Positions 55,206-64,000 of a stretch of DNA of 64,000 nt are shown here, in pieces; position 1 is the first letter of the stretch; every line of letters begins with the position of its first letter. The stretch covers positions 18,504,001 through 18,568,000 of the forward strand of contig OX940869.1 of assembly GCA_954871525.1 (NCBI GenBank). Direction: 5' to 3'. The translations under genes were made by a program, and so were the position numbers. This DNA comes from Parietaria judaica (Eukaryota; Streptophyta; Magnoliopsida; Rosales; Urticaceae). Under the pieces are notes generated by a model that saw nothing but the letters and a program-made list of their open reading frames with translations, was not told where the DNA came from and did not search any database.

Positions 55206-57224
55206 CTACTGGTAGAACTTTTTCAAGTGCTTCACGTTCCAACTCCGTATTACTTTTGCTCCCTCTGCATTCTTGAGCTCATAGACTCCCGGCTTGACGA
55301 CGTTGGTAACTATGTAAGGTTCTTCCCAGGTCTGCCCTAGCTTTCCAGCATTTGCCTCGGCGGTGTTCTGGAAGACTCGTCGGAGGACCATTTCCCCGAC
55401 TCTAAACCTTCTCGAGCGCACTTTCTTGTTGTAAAAACGCGTGATCGTGTTTTGATAGTTGGCAATGTGCACGCTCGCTCGTTCGCGCTTCTCGTCGATG
55501 TGGTCGAGCCGATGGAGGAGATTCTGTTCATTATCCTCCTCGCTGTTGGGGGCTAGCGTCCGTCGAAGGCTCGGGATGTCAACCTCCGCCGGGATCACAG
55601 CCTCCACCCCGAAGGCCAAGGCAAAAGGCGTCTCGTCGGTCGCGGAATGAGGGGTTGTTTGATAAGCCCATAACACTCCTGGCAGCTCGTCCGCCCATAG
55701 CCCTTTCTTTTCGCCGAGCCTCCTCTTGATGTTGTCGACGATGGTTCGGTTGACCGCCTCGGCGTTCCCATTTCCTCGGGGGTATCGCGGAGTCGATGTG
55801 TTGAGTTTTATCCTCTATCGCTTGCAGAAATCTCCGAACCTCTTCGAGATGAACTGGGACCCGTTATCAGCGATTATCTCCCTGGGCAATCCGAAGCGAG
55901 TAATCACGTTCTTCCAAACGTAGCTTTCGACATCGGAATCCTTGATGTTGGCGTATGCTTCAGCCTCCGTCCATTTGGTGAAGAAATCCGTGACGACGAG
56001 CATGAACATCTTCTGCCGCGTGCCGATGGGCATGGGGCCGACGATGTCCATCGACCACTTCATGAAACGGTAAGGAACCGAGACCACGGAAAGTTCTTCG
56101 GCCGGACAGTTGATCGCTGGCGCGTGTCGCTGGCATTTCTCGCATCTCTTGGCGTGGCTGATGCAATCGGCGACAATGGTTTCCCAAAAGAAACCTTGTC
56201 GCTTAGTCTTTCTAAGCAAGGATCGCCCGCCAGAGTGATTTCCGCAGTCCCCGCTATGGATCTCTCGCATAACGTAGTCGGCCTCTTTCTTGCCAAGGCA
56301 TCTTAGGTAGGGACCCACGAAGCTTTTTCGATAAAGTATGTTATCGAGGACGGTGTACCTGGAGCTTTTCGACTTGATCTTTCGGGACTCTTGCGGATCT
56401 TCGGGCAGCATTCCTTTAAGGATGTACCTTCGGAGGGGCGTCCTCCAATCTTCTGTTTCGTCGTCGTCTACAACTCCCCGCTCCCCGTATCCGTCCTCGT
56501 TGTCTTGGACTTTGTTTATGTTAGCCTCGCCCGCATTTGCCTCCTCGGCCTCTTTTTTCCCTCTAGCTTTCTTCTTCGCAGGGCCTTCCTCCCTCCGGAT
56601 GCTTGGCTTCTCCACCGTCTCCACCGTGACCGACCTCAGTTCTCCGACTTCAGTTGTAGAGCCCAGGCCTGCCAGCGCGTTGGCGTGGGTGTTGTCTCCC
56701 CGCGTCACCTGTGTCAGGCTGAAGTAGTCGAACTTCCTCGAGAGAGCATCGACCACTCGTGCGTAAGCCTCCATTCGTTCGTTGTTTTTCTCGTATTCCC
56801 CGTTCACTTGCTTTACCACCAACTGCGAATCTGAGAAAGCGTGCAAGTTCTTTGCCCCGATTGCTAAGGATGATTGCATCCCGATGATGAGCGCTTCATA
56901 CTCCGACTCGTTGTTGGTGGAGCGATAGGCGAGGCGGCAGGCTTTTTCTATCACGTCCCCCATAGGGGAGATGATTCTGATCCCCACTCCAGATCCCTGT
57001 GCTGTCGCGGATCCGTCGACTTGTAGCTTCCAGATGCCGGCCTTGTCGCTCGGGTCCACCGACTCTTTTGGCAACTCGATGAGGAAATCTGCGAGCACTT
57101 GAGACTTGAGGCTCGTCCGAAGCTTGTACTCGATGTCGTACGCTCCCAGTTTAATAGACCACTTCGTGATCCTCCCCGACTGGCTCGGGCCGTGGATGAT
57201 AGTACGGATTGGTCTGTCGGTCAT
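55206..57224 (-). pseudogene. gypsy element G archaeal-type RNase H and integrase
   Basis: In minus-strand order: the end of the first RNase H (ITKWSIKLGAYDIEYKLR), a linker (VLADFLIELP), then aRNase H with WKLQVDGSATAQGSGVGI, NNESEYEALIIGM, FSDSQLVVKQV and GDNTHANALAGLGS. A Lys/Glu-rich spacer follows. Integrase comes next, with the HHCC zinc finger (HSGDCGNHSGG, CEKCQRHA) and the core DIVGPMP, IIADNGSQF. A TAG near 55812 follows FCKR, and the frame then continues with NGNAEAVNRT. The C-terminal part (55676-55206) has LWAYQTTPHSATDETPFALAFG. The acidic triad is complete, with one nonsense codon. Confidence 0.9.
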
Positions 57225-58655
57225 GACGACGATGGTGTGGGCTTGGAAGTGATGCTACAACCTTTCCGACGCGTCGTATACTGCCAAAGCAAGCTTCTCG
57301 GGTTGAGGGTACCTTGTCTCGGCATCGAGGAGCTTCCTGCTGATGTAGGAAATAGGCTTCTGCTCCCCATCCTCCTCTCGCATAAGCACTTGGCTGATTG
57401 CGTGGTTAGACACGGCGATGTATAAGTACAAAGGTTCCACTGGCTTTGGCTTCATCATGATGGGCGGCGATGACAGATAGGACTTCAACGCCTGGAAGGC
57501 CTCCTCGCATTTCTTGGTCCACTCGAACTTCTTGTTCTTTCTTAGTAGTTCGTAGAAAAGGAGAGTCTTGTCGGCCGATCGCGAGATAAATCGGTTCAGA
57601 GCAGCGATCCTCCCGGTTAATCTCTGAATCTCCCGTCGATTTCGGGGCAAGGACATACTCTTGATTGCCTCAATCTGCTCGGGGTCGGCCTCGACCCCTC
57701 GCCGTGTGACCATGTGGCCCAAGAACATTCCCGAGGACATACCGAAAGTGCACTTGGTGGGGTTCAGCTTCATCCCGTACTGATTCAGAATCTCGGAACA
57801 CTCCTCCAAGTGCTCGACGTGCGCCGCCGCCTTCAGGGATTTAACGACCATGTCGTCGATGTATACCTCCATGCTTTTCCTGATCAGTTTGTGGAACATA
57901 ATTGTCACCAGCCTCTGATAAGTCGCTCCGGCGTTCTTCAGTCCGAAGGGCATGACTTTGTAGCAGTACGTGCCCCTCTTGCTGATGAAGGCGGTTTTCT
58001 CTTTGTCCTCTGGGTGCATCCTTATTTGGTGGTACCCGGAATACACGTCCATGAAGCTGAGAAGCTCATAGCCGTGGGTGGCCTCGACGAGGGGATCTAT
58101 ATGCGGCATCGGGAAACTATCTTTCGGGCAAGCTCGGTTGAGGTCGGTGAAGTCCACACAAACTCGCCATTTGCCGTTCATTTTCTTTACGACGACTGTG
58201 TTAGCCAGCCATTCGGGATATTTTACCTCTCGAATGGTTCCCATCGAGAGCAGCTTGTCTACTTTGTCGTTGATGATCTTGTTCCTGTCGGGGGCCATCT
58301 TTCTCCTCTTTTGCACGACGGGTTTGTGCCTTGGATCGGTGTTGAGGCGATGGGCTGTTACCGAAGGGTCGATCCCCGGCATGTCTTCATGAGACCACGC
58401 GAAACTCCCACGATTCTTCTTTAGGAGCTCGATTAGTCGCGCTTTGGTATCTGGGTCGAGTTCCGCGCCCACACCGACGGTCCGAGTAGGGTCGGACTCG
58501 TCGATGCAGACTCGCTCTACTTCTTCGATCAGCGCTCCCCCTTTTCTTTCCTCGGCATTCCCTACCTCGATGTCTTCCGTGCTAATTATCTTGGCTGTCC
58601 CGTCGGCGCTCTGCCTCCGCCCGGGAAGTCTTGGGGCAGGCGTCGCTAATTGCTA
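57225..58655 (-). pseudogene. gypsy element G reverse transcriptase and first RNase H
   Basis: 58472-57255 on the minus strand: GSFAWSHEDMPGIDP, the reverse transcriptase core with KWRVCVDFTDLNRACPKD, SFMDVYSGYHQI, MPFGLKNAGATYQR and the catalytic YIDD (about 57853-57870), then FLGHMVTRRG. The connection and gypsy-type RNase H follow (FEWTKKCEEAFQALK, PLYLYIAVSNHAISQVL, QKPISYISRKLLDAE). A TAG stop occurs at DASERL (about 57252-57254), after which HHFQAH continues in frame. Only this stop breaks about 500 residues. Confidence 0.92.
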
Positions 58656-59135
58656 TTAACCGGCCGGTTCACCCCTCTCCGTCTGCTTGATTCCCTTCTC
58701 GGCAGTCATCGACTTGTGGTGCATCATGTAGCAAATTCGGTACGCGTCCCTGCTCCCTTTGAGTTCCTCAATCTCTCCTCCCCTTTTTCCCGTGAATTTT
58801 ATGCTCTGGTGGTAAATTGACGGCACGGCTCTCATGGAGTTGATCCAAGGTCTCCCCAGGATAATGTTGAAGTGTGACGGGACATTTAGCACCATAAACT
58901 CCGTCATCTGGTTGACGCTCCCTGCGCGGACCGGGAGGTGGACTGTCCCCATCGAGACGGCGACGTCCCCGTTGAAACCCGATACCTTGCGGGGTCGTCC
59001 CCCTATCGTGAGTCCCTCGATGCCCATCTTCATCAAGCATTCATAGAAAATGACATCGACCGAGCTTCCGTTGTCAACGAGGATGCGTCAAACCTCGCAT
59101 CCTCCGATGTTGAGTTCGAGGACCAGAGCGTCGTC
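58656..59135 (-). pseudogene. gypsy element G protease
   Basis: Minus strand: an acidic lead-in (NEDCADMHDDALVLELNIGG), then a TGA just before RILVDNGSSVD, the aspartic protease active site. The body follows (MKMGIEGLTIGGRPRKVSGF, MGTVHLPVRAG) and the end ILGRPWINSMRAVPSIYHQ. The TGA is a probable CGA-to-TGA change, as expected from cytosine methylation decay. It parallels the protease of element F. Confidence 0.85.
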
Positions 59136-59619
59136 GTGCATATCAGCACAATCCTCGTTCTCCACAAACTCTATCCTCGCGCCTGTGGTGCCCATCTTCA
59201 CGTCTTCTTGACCGTGCTCCTTCCCCCTTCGCTGATAAGCTTTTATGCTGTTGACCGAATCCTCGCAGAACCGCAATCCGCCCATGATCACCTCGATTCT
59301 TGTTCTCGAGGCCGGTCGGTCTTCCTCGTCACGCCTTGCCGGTGGCGGCTCGATCGCCAGGTTTCTCTTTGCCCCGTCTCGGTCGTTCCCCCCGTAGTTC
59401 GTAGGTTCTTCTTGTCGGCCCTGCCATGCCCTGTTCCCGTTATTCCAAGGCACGAAAGGTTTGTACGTGAGGTCTTTGATCTCCCCCAGCGCGTATCTTC
59501 TCTGGAGCTCCTTCTTCAGCATGGCACAATCTTCAGTGGCGTGGCCATTATAGTTGTGGTAAGCGCAGAACTTGCTCATATCCTTCGGCCAAAACTTTGT
59601 CCCAAAGCCTCCTCGGCCT

Positions 59620-59875
59620 CCTGAGAAGCCCCCTCGGCTTCCAGACCTCGAGAATCCCCCTCGGTTTTCAGCAAATCTTCCTCGGTCGTTGGAAAATCCT
59701 CTATGGCTCCCCAGGTATCCTCCTCGATCATCGGAGAATCGTCCTCAGTCTCCCGAGAATCCTCCTCGATCATCAGAGAATCTTCCTCGGTTCTCCGAGG
59801 ATCCTCCTCGATCGTCAGAGAATCTTCCTCGGTTTTCCGAGGATCCTCCTTGGTGGTGGTCTCTCCGATCATAGT
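59620..59875 (-). repeat. RG-rich minisatellite within gag of element G
   Basis: On the minus strand a unit of about 42 bp encodes GGSSENRGRFSDDR-like peptides several times over. Variants of GGFSGD and NRGR continue toward 59620 in a shifted frame. Arg/Gly repeats could bind RNA, which is inference. Confidence 0.8.
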
Positions 59876-60610
59876 CGCGGTCTTTGTGCTCGTCCAACTG
59901 ATACACTTCTTGCCTCGGAGCTTCCCGACCTCGTCGCTCATCGGAATTCCTTCGGTCTTCTTCTCCCTTCCTCGCTCTGGATGATGAGGCGTCTCCTCCG
60001 TCCCCGCTCTCCCTTTTTCCATGCTGCCTTCCTTTGCTTCCACCTTCGTGGATCTTCTTCTGGGCCAGAGTCTCTTCCTCTATTTCCATGAAGAGCATCG
60101 CCCTGTGGAGCGCGTCCTCGATCGTCGACGGGCGCATCTTTATTAACTCCTCAAGGAAAGGGGTCAAATACCACAGTCCGTGCTTCAGCGCCTGGCTTGC
60201 GACGACGCCATCGAGCCCCTGGATTCTGACCATGACGTCTTTGAATTTTCCGACGTACTGTCGGAGAGTTTCTTCTCGCCCCTGCGAGAGGTTCCACAGG
60301 GTCGTAACGGTCGCCTCGTTCTGTACGTACATTGAGTAGTGCCGCAGGAAACATGCGACGAGCTCATCGGAGTCGCCGATGGATTGCAAGGGTAGTTTAG
60401 CGAACCAATCGCTCGCCGGGCCTTGCAAGCTCTCGACGAAGAGATGACACAGGATAGCCTCTAGCTTCGTCTTCTCGCCGTCTATACGCTCCGTAGCGAT
60501 CCGAAATGACTTCACGTGGGTGTTTGGATCCGAAGTCCCTTTGTACTGCGAGAGCCTGACCTTTGGCAATTCTCCTAGCTCCACGCTGCGGATTTTTGCC
60601 GAGAAAGGAG

Positions 60611-61105
60611 TCACCCTGGCCTCCCTGACCAACCTATCTATTTCGGGCGCCGCGCTCGTGGCTTTATGCACCTGTGAGGCCACGTATCCCATTTTTGCCT
60701 CCATGCTTGAGGATATTTCCTTCATCGCTCTCCGGACCTCTTCCTGGATTGTCTCCGCTATGGTGGTTTTCAAGCCTCCCAGCGGGTTCGTCGTATTCGC
60801 CGGCGTCATGCAGGCGGCATTGAAGAGATTCCTAATGATCGGCGGCGCTTGAGGCGTCTCACCCTGGCCTCCCTGACCAACCTATCGATTTCGGGCGCCG
60901 CGCTCGTGGCTTATGCACCTGTGAGGCCACGTATCCCATTTTTGCCTCCATGCTTGAGGATATTTCCCTCATCGCTCTCCGGACCTCCTCCTGGATTGTC
61001 TCCGCTATGGTGGTTGTCAAGCCTCCCGGCGGGTTCGTCGTATTCGCCGGCGTCATACCGGCGGCATTGAAGAGATCCCTAATGATCGGCGGCGCTTGAG
61101 GCGTC
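60611..61105. repeat. tandem duplication of about 248 bp in gag of element G
   Basis: Copies 60611-60858 and 60859-61105 differ at only about ten positions. The copy lengths (248 and 247) are not multiples of three, so the duplication breaks the gag frame. Confidence 0.93.
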
Positions 61106-61430
61106 AGGTTACCTTGCTCTCCCTCGGCTATAGCTCCACCCGCTCCCTGAGCCGAAGATCCCGCGATCGTGCTGTCCGGGCCTTCCCTTCCTTGACTCGC
61201 GCGCTCCAGAAGAGCAGTAAGTCGTCCGTTCCGCTCCTCTTGTTCTTCCGCCTTCCTGGCCGCCTACTCGGCCACCCGTGTTGCCTCCATCACTCTCGCG
61301 TTGGCTTCGGCCAATTGCCGCTGGAGTCTCTCCATGGCCGTGACTTCGTCCCCTTCTATAGTGATGACGTGGTCGCTTGACGACATCTCGCTCCTTCAAA
61401 TTCCTGGCTGTGAGTTAGAAAGAAAACAAA

Positions 61431-61450
61431 GCCCCTCGGTGGGCGCCAAA
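61431..61450 (-). promoter_or_regulatory. primer-binding site of gypsy element G
   Basis: On the minus strand TTTGGCGCCCACCGAGGGGC follows the 5' LTR after one base. It is nearly identical to that of element F. Confidence 0.87.
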
Positions 61451-61451
61451 C

Positions 61452-62227
61452 TGTAGAGGGCGATTTTCACCACCCTTTTCCAATCACAAAGATAATCACC
61501 AAATAACAAATAAACAACAATAATCGATGAATATCTCTGTTTTATTATATTTTTCCGAAATGAGCTCGGTTTTCTTCCGTTGAATAGCTGGACAGATGAA
61601 GGATCACGAACATCAATCTTCTCTATTTCCTTAGCCTTTTCTATTACAAGATTTCTTTCTCTCTTTCCGGGCCTTTTTCCTCTATTTTTCCTAACCTTTA
61701 CAAATGAGGCTTATCTTGCCTTTTATAGAGTTTACAATGCCTTCCCCTCACATCCTTCCTGCCTTTTTCTCTTTAATCATTCACTCTCTGGCGTGATTTG
61801 AGGGTAGCATGGTTAATCCTTGCTTTATGTCACTTCCGAGCAGGCTGCCGTTATGGGTAGGTGCGCCTCATTAAATGCGCATCCCGTCAGCCGTCATTCG
61901 GCTCTGCAAGCCTCATCGCTGGTGTTCTCATCGTGTGAGTAGGTCGGCTTCATTAAATGCACATCTCGTCAATGGTCATTCGGCCCTGCACAATCATCAT
62001 GACGAAATTCCTCGTCGGGTGCGATGGGACGCTTCATCGCAGCTTGCTTTCACATGGCTGCGTCTCCTCGTGGATGAGCCTCCTCGGGGGTATTCTTACT
62101 CGGGGATGTTCCTCCTCGGTGATAATCCCCCTCGGGTGATGAACTTCCTCGCCTCCCCTCATGTCGTTTACGGACAAAACGACACGAGTTGTGTTGAGGA
62201 TGGATTTGACCAAATCCGACCTTAACA
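61452..62227 (-). repeat. 5' LTR of gypsy element G
   Basis: 776 bp, partner of 53766-54540. TTTTATAGAG near 61720-61729 may mark an inverted TATA region. Confidence 0.94.
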
Positions 62228-62580
62228 GCTACGACGGACGAGAGTTTTTCATTCTCCAACTAGGTCACTTATTATGTGATCTAAGATACTTGACAATCTT
62301 ATTTACTTTTGTCTAGTAATCCAAAATGGGATTCGATAGATACTTGCTAACCGCTCTCACTTTGCCAGATGTGTGACTTAGTACATAACATATTGTACCT
62401 CAGACTTCTCATTCCTAATTTGGATGGAATACGACACATCTTGTTTTGGTCTTTTTAGTGTATTATGACTTTGTTCTTTAGAAAAAACTACTCGATGTTT
62501 CGGAAGTACACATCTCCCATGAGTTTATCATTCCAAAACAATCAAATATCTTATAGGATGCTTATTGAAAACTAAACGTG
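62228..62580. other. unrecognised sequence, target of gypsy element G (right part)
   Basis: This is the continuation of 53513-53765 after the GCTAC duplication. Stops occur in all frames. I recognise neither a gene nor a repeat family. Confidence 0.45.
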
Positions 62581-63015
62581 AAGATGCGGGGCGGGCCCAC
62601 TCGAGCTGGCTCGCCTCGGCCCGTATGGGGACAATCTTTTATCTCGGGTAGCTCGCGGCCTGTACGAACCTGCCCGAGCCCGTCGTCCTGAGCTAGGGTG
62701 AGGGGCCCAGCTCAAGCTGCAACATTAATAATTATTATTATTATTATTATTTTAAATCTCAGCCGTTGGATCATTGATCCAACATATGAGCGAGATTGAG
62801 AATAGAGAGACGTTAGAACTGATCCCCCAACGTCTCTTCTTAGTACGACAAAAGTACTAAAGTAATTATTTCTGACCCTAACTTATTAAAACGGTTATTT
62901 TTGCTTCAAAAATGAAAAAAAAAAATCAGAGTACAATAAATACACCCCAACATTTAAAAATGACTATTTTCGCCCCAAAAATAGAAGAAAAAAAAAAGTT
63001 TAAATTAATTTTTAA
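62581..63015. other. GC-rich patch and (ATT)n repeat, no gene
   Basis: 62588-62720 is GC-rich with GGGCCC, GAGCTGGCTCG and CGAGCTGG-like words. 62727-62752 is an (ATT)n microsatellite. A palindrome GTTGGATCATTGATCCAAC lies at about 62765-62783. The remainder is A-rich. No coding is supported. Confidence 0.6.
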
Positions 63016-63796
63016 GGGATAATTGCAGAAAAAGTATCCAAACTTTGATCAACTGTGGCGACATAGGTCCAAGGCCAAAAAAATAACGACAAAAGTACAC
63101 AAAATAGAAAAAACAGAGGTGTCGCATATTTTTGTCCATCATCTTTGACGGACTTTGGTCAACTGCCATGTGGCACAAAGTTAATTGTCGCGTGGCAGCA
63201 CTACATATGCCAAGCAACAATTTTTTTAAAATTTTTTAATTCAAAAATATTTTAAAAAATTAAAAAAAGAACTAAAAAAAATAGAAAAAAAAAACATCAC
63301 TTTTTGTTTTTTTTTTTTAATTTTAAATTGTAAAAAGAAATTCAAACAAATTGTAACTTTATTAAAAATGAAATGTATTGAAAAATTAAAAAAAAAATTG
63401 AAAATTTATGAAAATAAAAAACTGTCAAAAAAATAATATGCCCATGATAAAACGGACAACTAAAATTATTATTTTTATTATTTTAAAAAATCAAAATATT
63501 TTAAAAAAATTCAAAAAAATACATCACTTTTAAAAAAAATTAAAAACCCATTTAAAATAAAAAAAAATATTGAAAAAAATAGAAACAAAAACTTAAAAAT
63601 TGAAAATTTTATAAAATTTAAAACTGTTAACTTTGTGCCACATGACAGTTGACCAATGTTTGTCAGAGATGATGAACGGAAAAATATGATGCCGTTGTTT
63701 TGTCAATTTTGCATACTTTTGCCACTAGTTTTTTCACTTTGTACTTATGACGCCATAGTTGATCAAAGTTTAGATACTTTTGCCGTAATTCTCCCC
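63016..63796. mobile_element. Mutator-like MITE with long terminal inverted repeats
   Basis: The first and last 175 bp or so are inverted copies. The left arm starts GGGATAATTGCAGAAAAAGT and contains CCAAACTTTGATCAACTGTGG, TTGGTCAACTGCCATGTGGC and ACAAAGTTAA. The inverted right arm gives GGGGAGAATTACGGCAAAAG, AACTTTGATCAACTATGGCG and TTGGTCAACTGTCATGTGGC. Long inverted arms and a coding-free A/T-rich centre are typical of non-autonomous Mutator-like elements. The flanks (AATTTTTAA, TTTTTTTTA) are compatible with a decayed 9-bp duplication but too simple to prove it. Confidence 0.75.
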
Positions 63797-64000
63797 TTTT
63801 TTTTAACAATTTTATCAATAAATGCTACTCATCCAAACCTTTTCACATACCAAACTCTCTCTACTCTCTCATATTCTCTCCATTTGCTCGATTCAAACTC
63901 TCATTTTCTCTCAAATTTCTCATCAAGGTTTTAGTTTATCTTAGTTTAATTACATTAGTTACATATAAGTTAATTTACATACATTATATACGTTATATAC
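63797..64000. other. CT-rich sequence, no gene recognised
   Basis: Repeated CTCTCT and TCTCAAATTTCTC words resemble a plant 5' leader, but no coding start can be assigned before the window ends. Confidence 0.4.

Larger units (their letters stand above)
59136..61386 (-). pseudogene. gypsy element G gag (duplicated N-terminal segment, several lesions)
   Basis: Gag starts at the ATG at 61386 (MSSSDHVITIEGDEVTAM), 45 bp past the primer site, and meets an in-frame TAG at 61264-61266. A 247/248-bp tandem duplication (60611-60858, 60859-61105) repeats MTPANTTNP ... AKMGYVASQVHK and shifts the frame. The retrotransposon gag domain follows: DWFAKLPLQSIGDSDELVA, RHYSMYVQNEATVTTLWNLS, GREETLRQYVGKFKDVM. 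Then come a basic, RG-rich repeat region (59870-59620) and a zinc-like motif FCAYHNYNGHATEDC (near 59565). Gag forms the particle and binds RNA. The duplication and stop make this copy non-functional. Confidence 0.88.
53766..62227 (-). mobile_element. Tat-like Ty3/gypsy LTR retrotransposon, element G
   Basis: LTRs of 775 bp (53766-54540) and 776 bp (61452-62227) have the duplication GCTAC (53761-53765, 62228-62232). On the minus strand: 5' LTR, primer site, gag, protease, reverse transcriptase, RNase H, a second RNase H, integrase, then a 3' non-coding part with tandem repeats. The second, archaeal-type RNase H between the first RNase H and integrase is a hallmark of the Tat lineage. The coding frame is broken by only a few stops and one gag duplication. 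LTRs differ at about 23 positions by eye (roughly 3%). Confidence 0.95.

Noticed and set aside
59572..60091. Plus-strand Pro/Arg/Ser-rich frames
   Set aside because: They are antisense to the RG-rich repeat and gag coding of element G.
53893..62259. Matching pairs of frames in 53893-54551 and 61580-62259
   Set aside because: They are the two LTRs of element G and are not duplicated host genes.
1..64000. tRNA and rRNA genes
   Set aside because: TGGTATCAGAGC sites are primer-binding sites next to LTRs. No cloverleaf or conserved rRNA segment was seen, although a tRNA scan was not possible.

Overview
This window looks like a transposon-saturated intergenic stretch of a large flowering-plant nuclear genome. 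The DNA is AT-rich with many (TA)n microsatellites. It is packed with plant-type Ty1/copia and Tat-like Ty3/gypsy LTR retrotransposons, an L1-type LINE, CACTA-like and Mutator-like terminal repeats, and one decayed plant F-box (F-box-associated domain) gene. I saw no rRNA, tRNA, CRISPR array or intact host gene. The species cannot be assigned from the sequence alone.

Layout: 1-4386 is non-coding AT-rich DNA. 4387-10024 is a minus-strand copia element (A) with 234-bp LTRs and an AAAAG duplication. 10198-11960 is a broken F-box gene on the minus strand. 12374-28394 is copia element B (126/127-bp LTRs, GTTTT duplication), split inside its reverse transcriptase by copia element C (16966-27709; giant LTRs of about 2.74 kb, ATCGG duplication). 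28925-29857 is a CACTA-like remnant and 30486-32221 a probable solo LTR full of short tandem repeats. 33037-41382 is copia element D (134/131-bp LTRs, TCTCT duplication), split inside its integrase by a 2.7-kb solo LTR related to C (35884-38581, CCCTC duplication). 41913-42603 is an orphan LTR. 42800-46560 is a degenerate copia gag/pro remnant (E) split by a 5'-truncated LINE (43000-46142). Small inverted-repeat elements and tandem repeats follow. 48084-53512 is the 5' part of a Tat-like gypsy element (F), split by a third C-family insertion, a 2.9-kb solo LTR (49567-52501, CCGAC duplication). 53766-62227 is a nearly complete minus-strand Tat-like gypsy element (G; 775/776-bp LTRs, GCTAC duplication). 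63016-63796 is a Mutator-like non-autonomous element with long terminal inverted repeats.

The elements record a layered history: C entered B, solo LTRs of the C family entered D and F, a LINE entered E, and G entered an unrecognised sequence. Every coding region seen carries stops, frameshifts or deletions, so none should be read as a working gene. The most notable item is the C family. It has unusually long LTRs for copia, a pol without any recognisable gag, and a 1.9-kb leader built from GC-rich hairpins and repeated stem-loops. Its two LTRs differ at only about 18 positions by eye, so the insertion is recent, and it probably used Gag supplied from elsewhere. I do not see a wholly new biological system, but this family and its leader merit a closer look.
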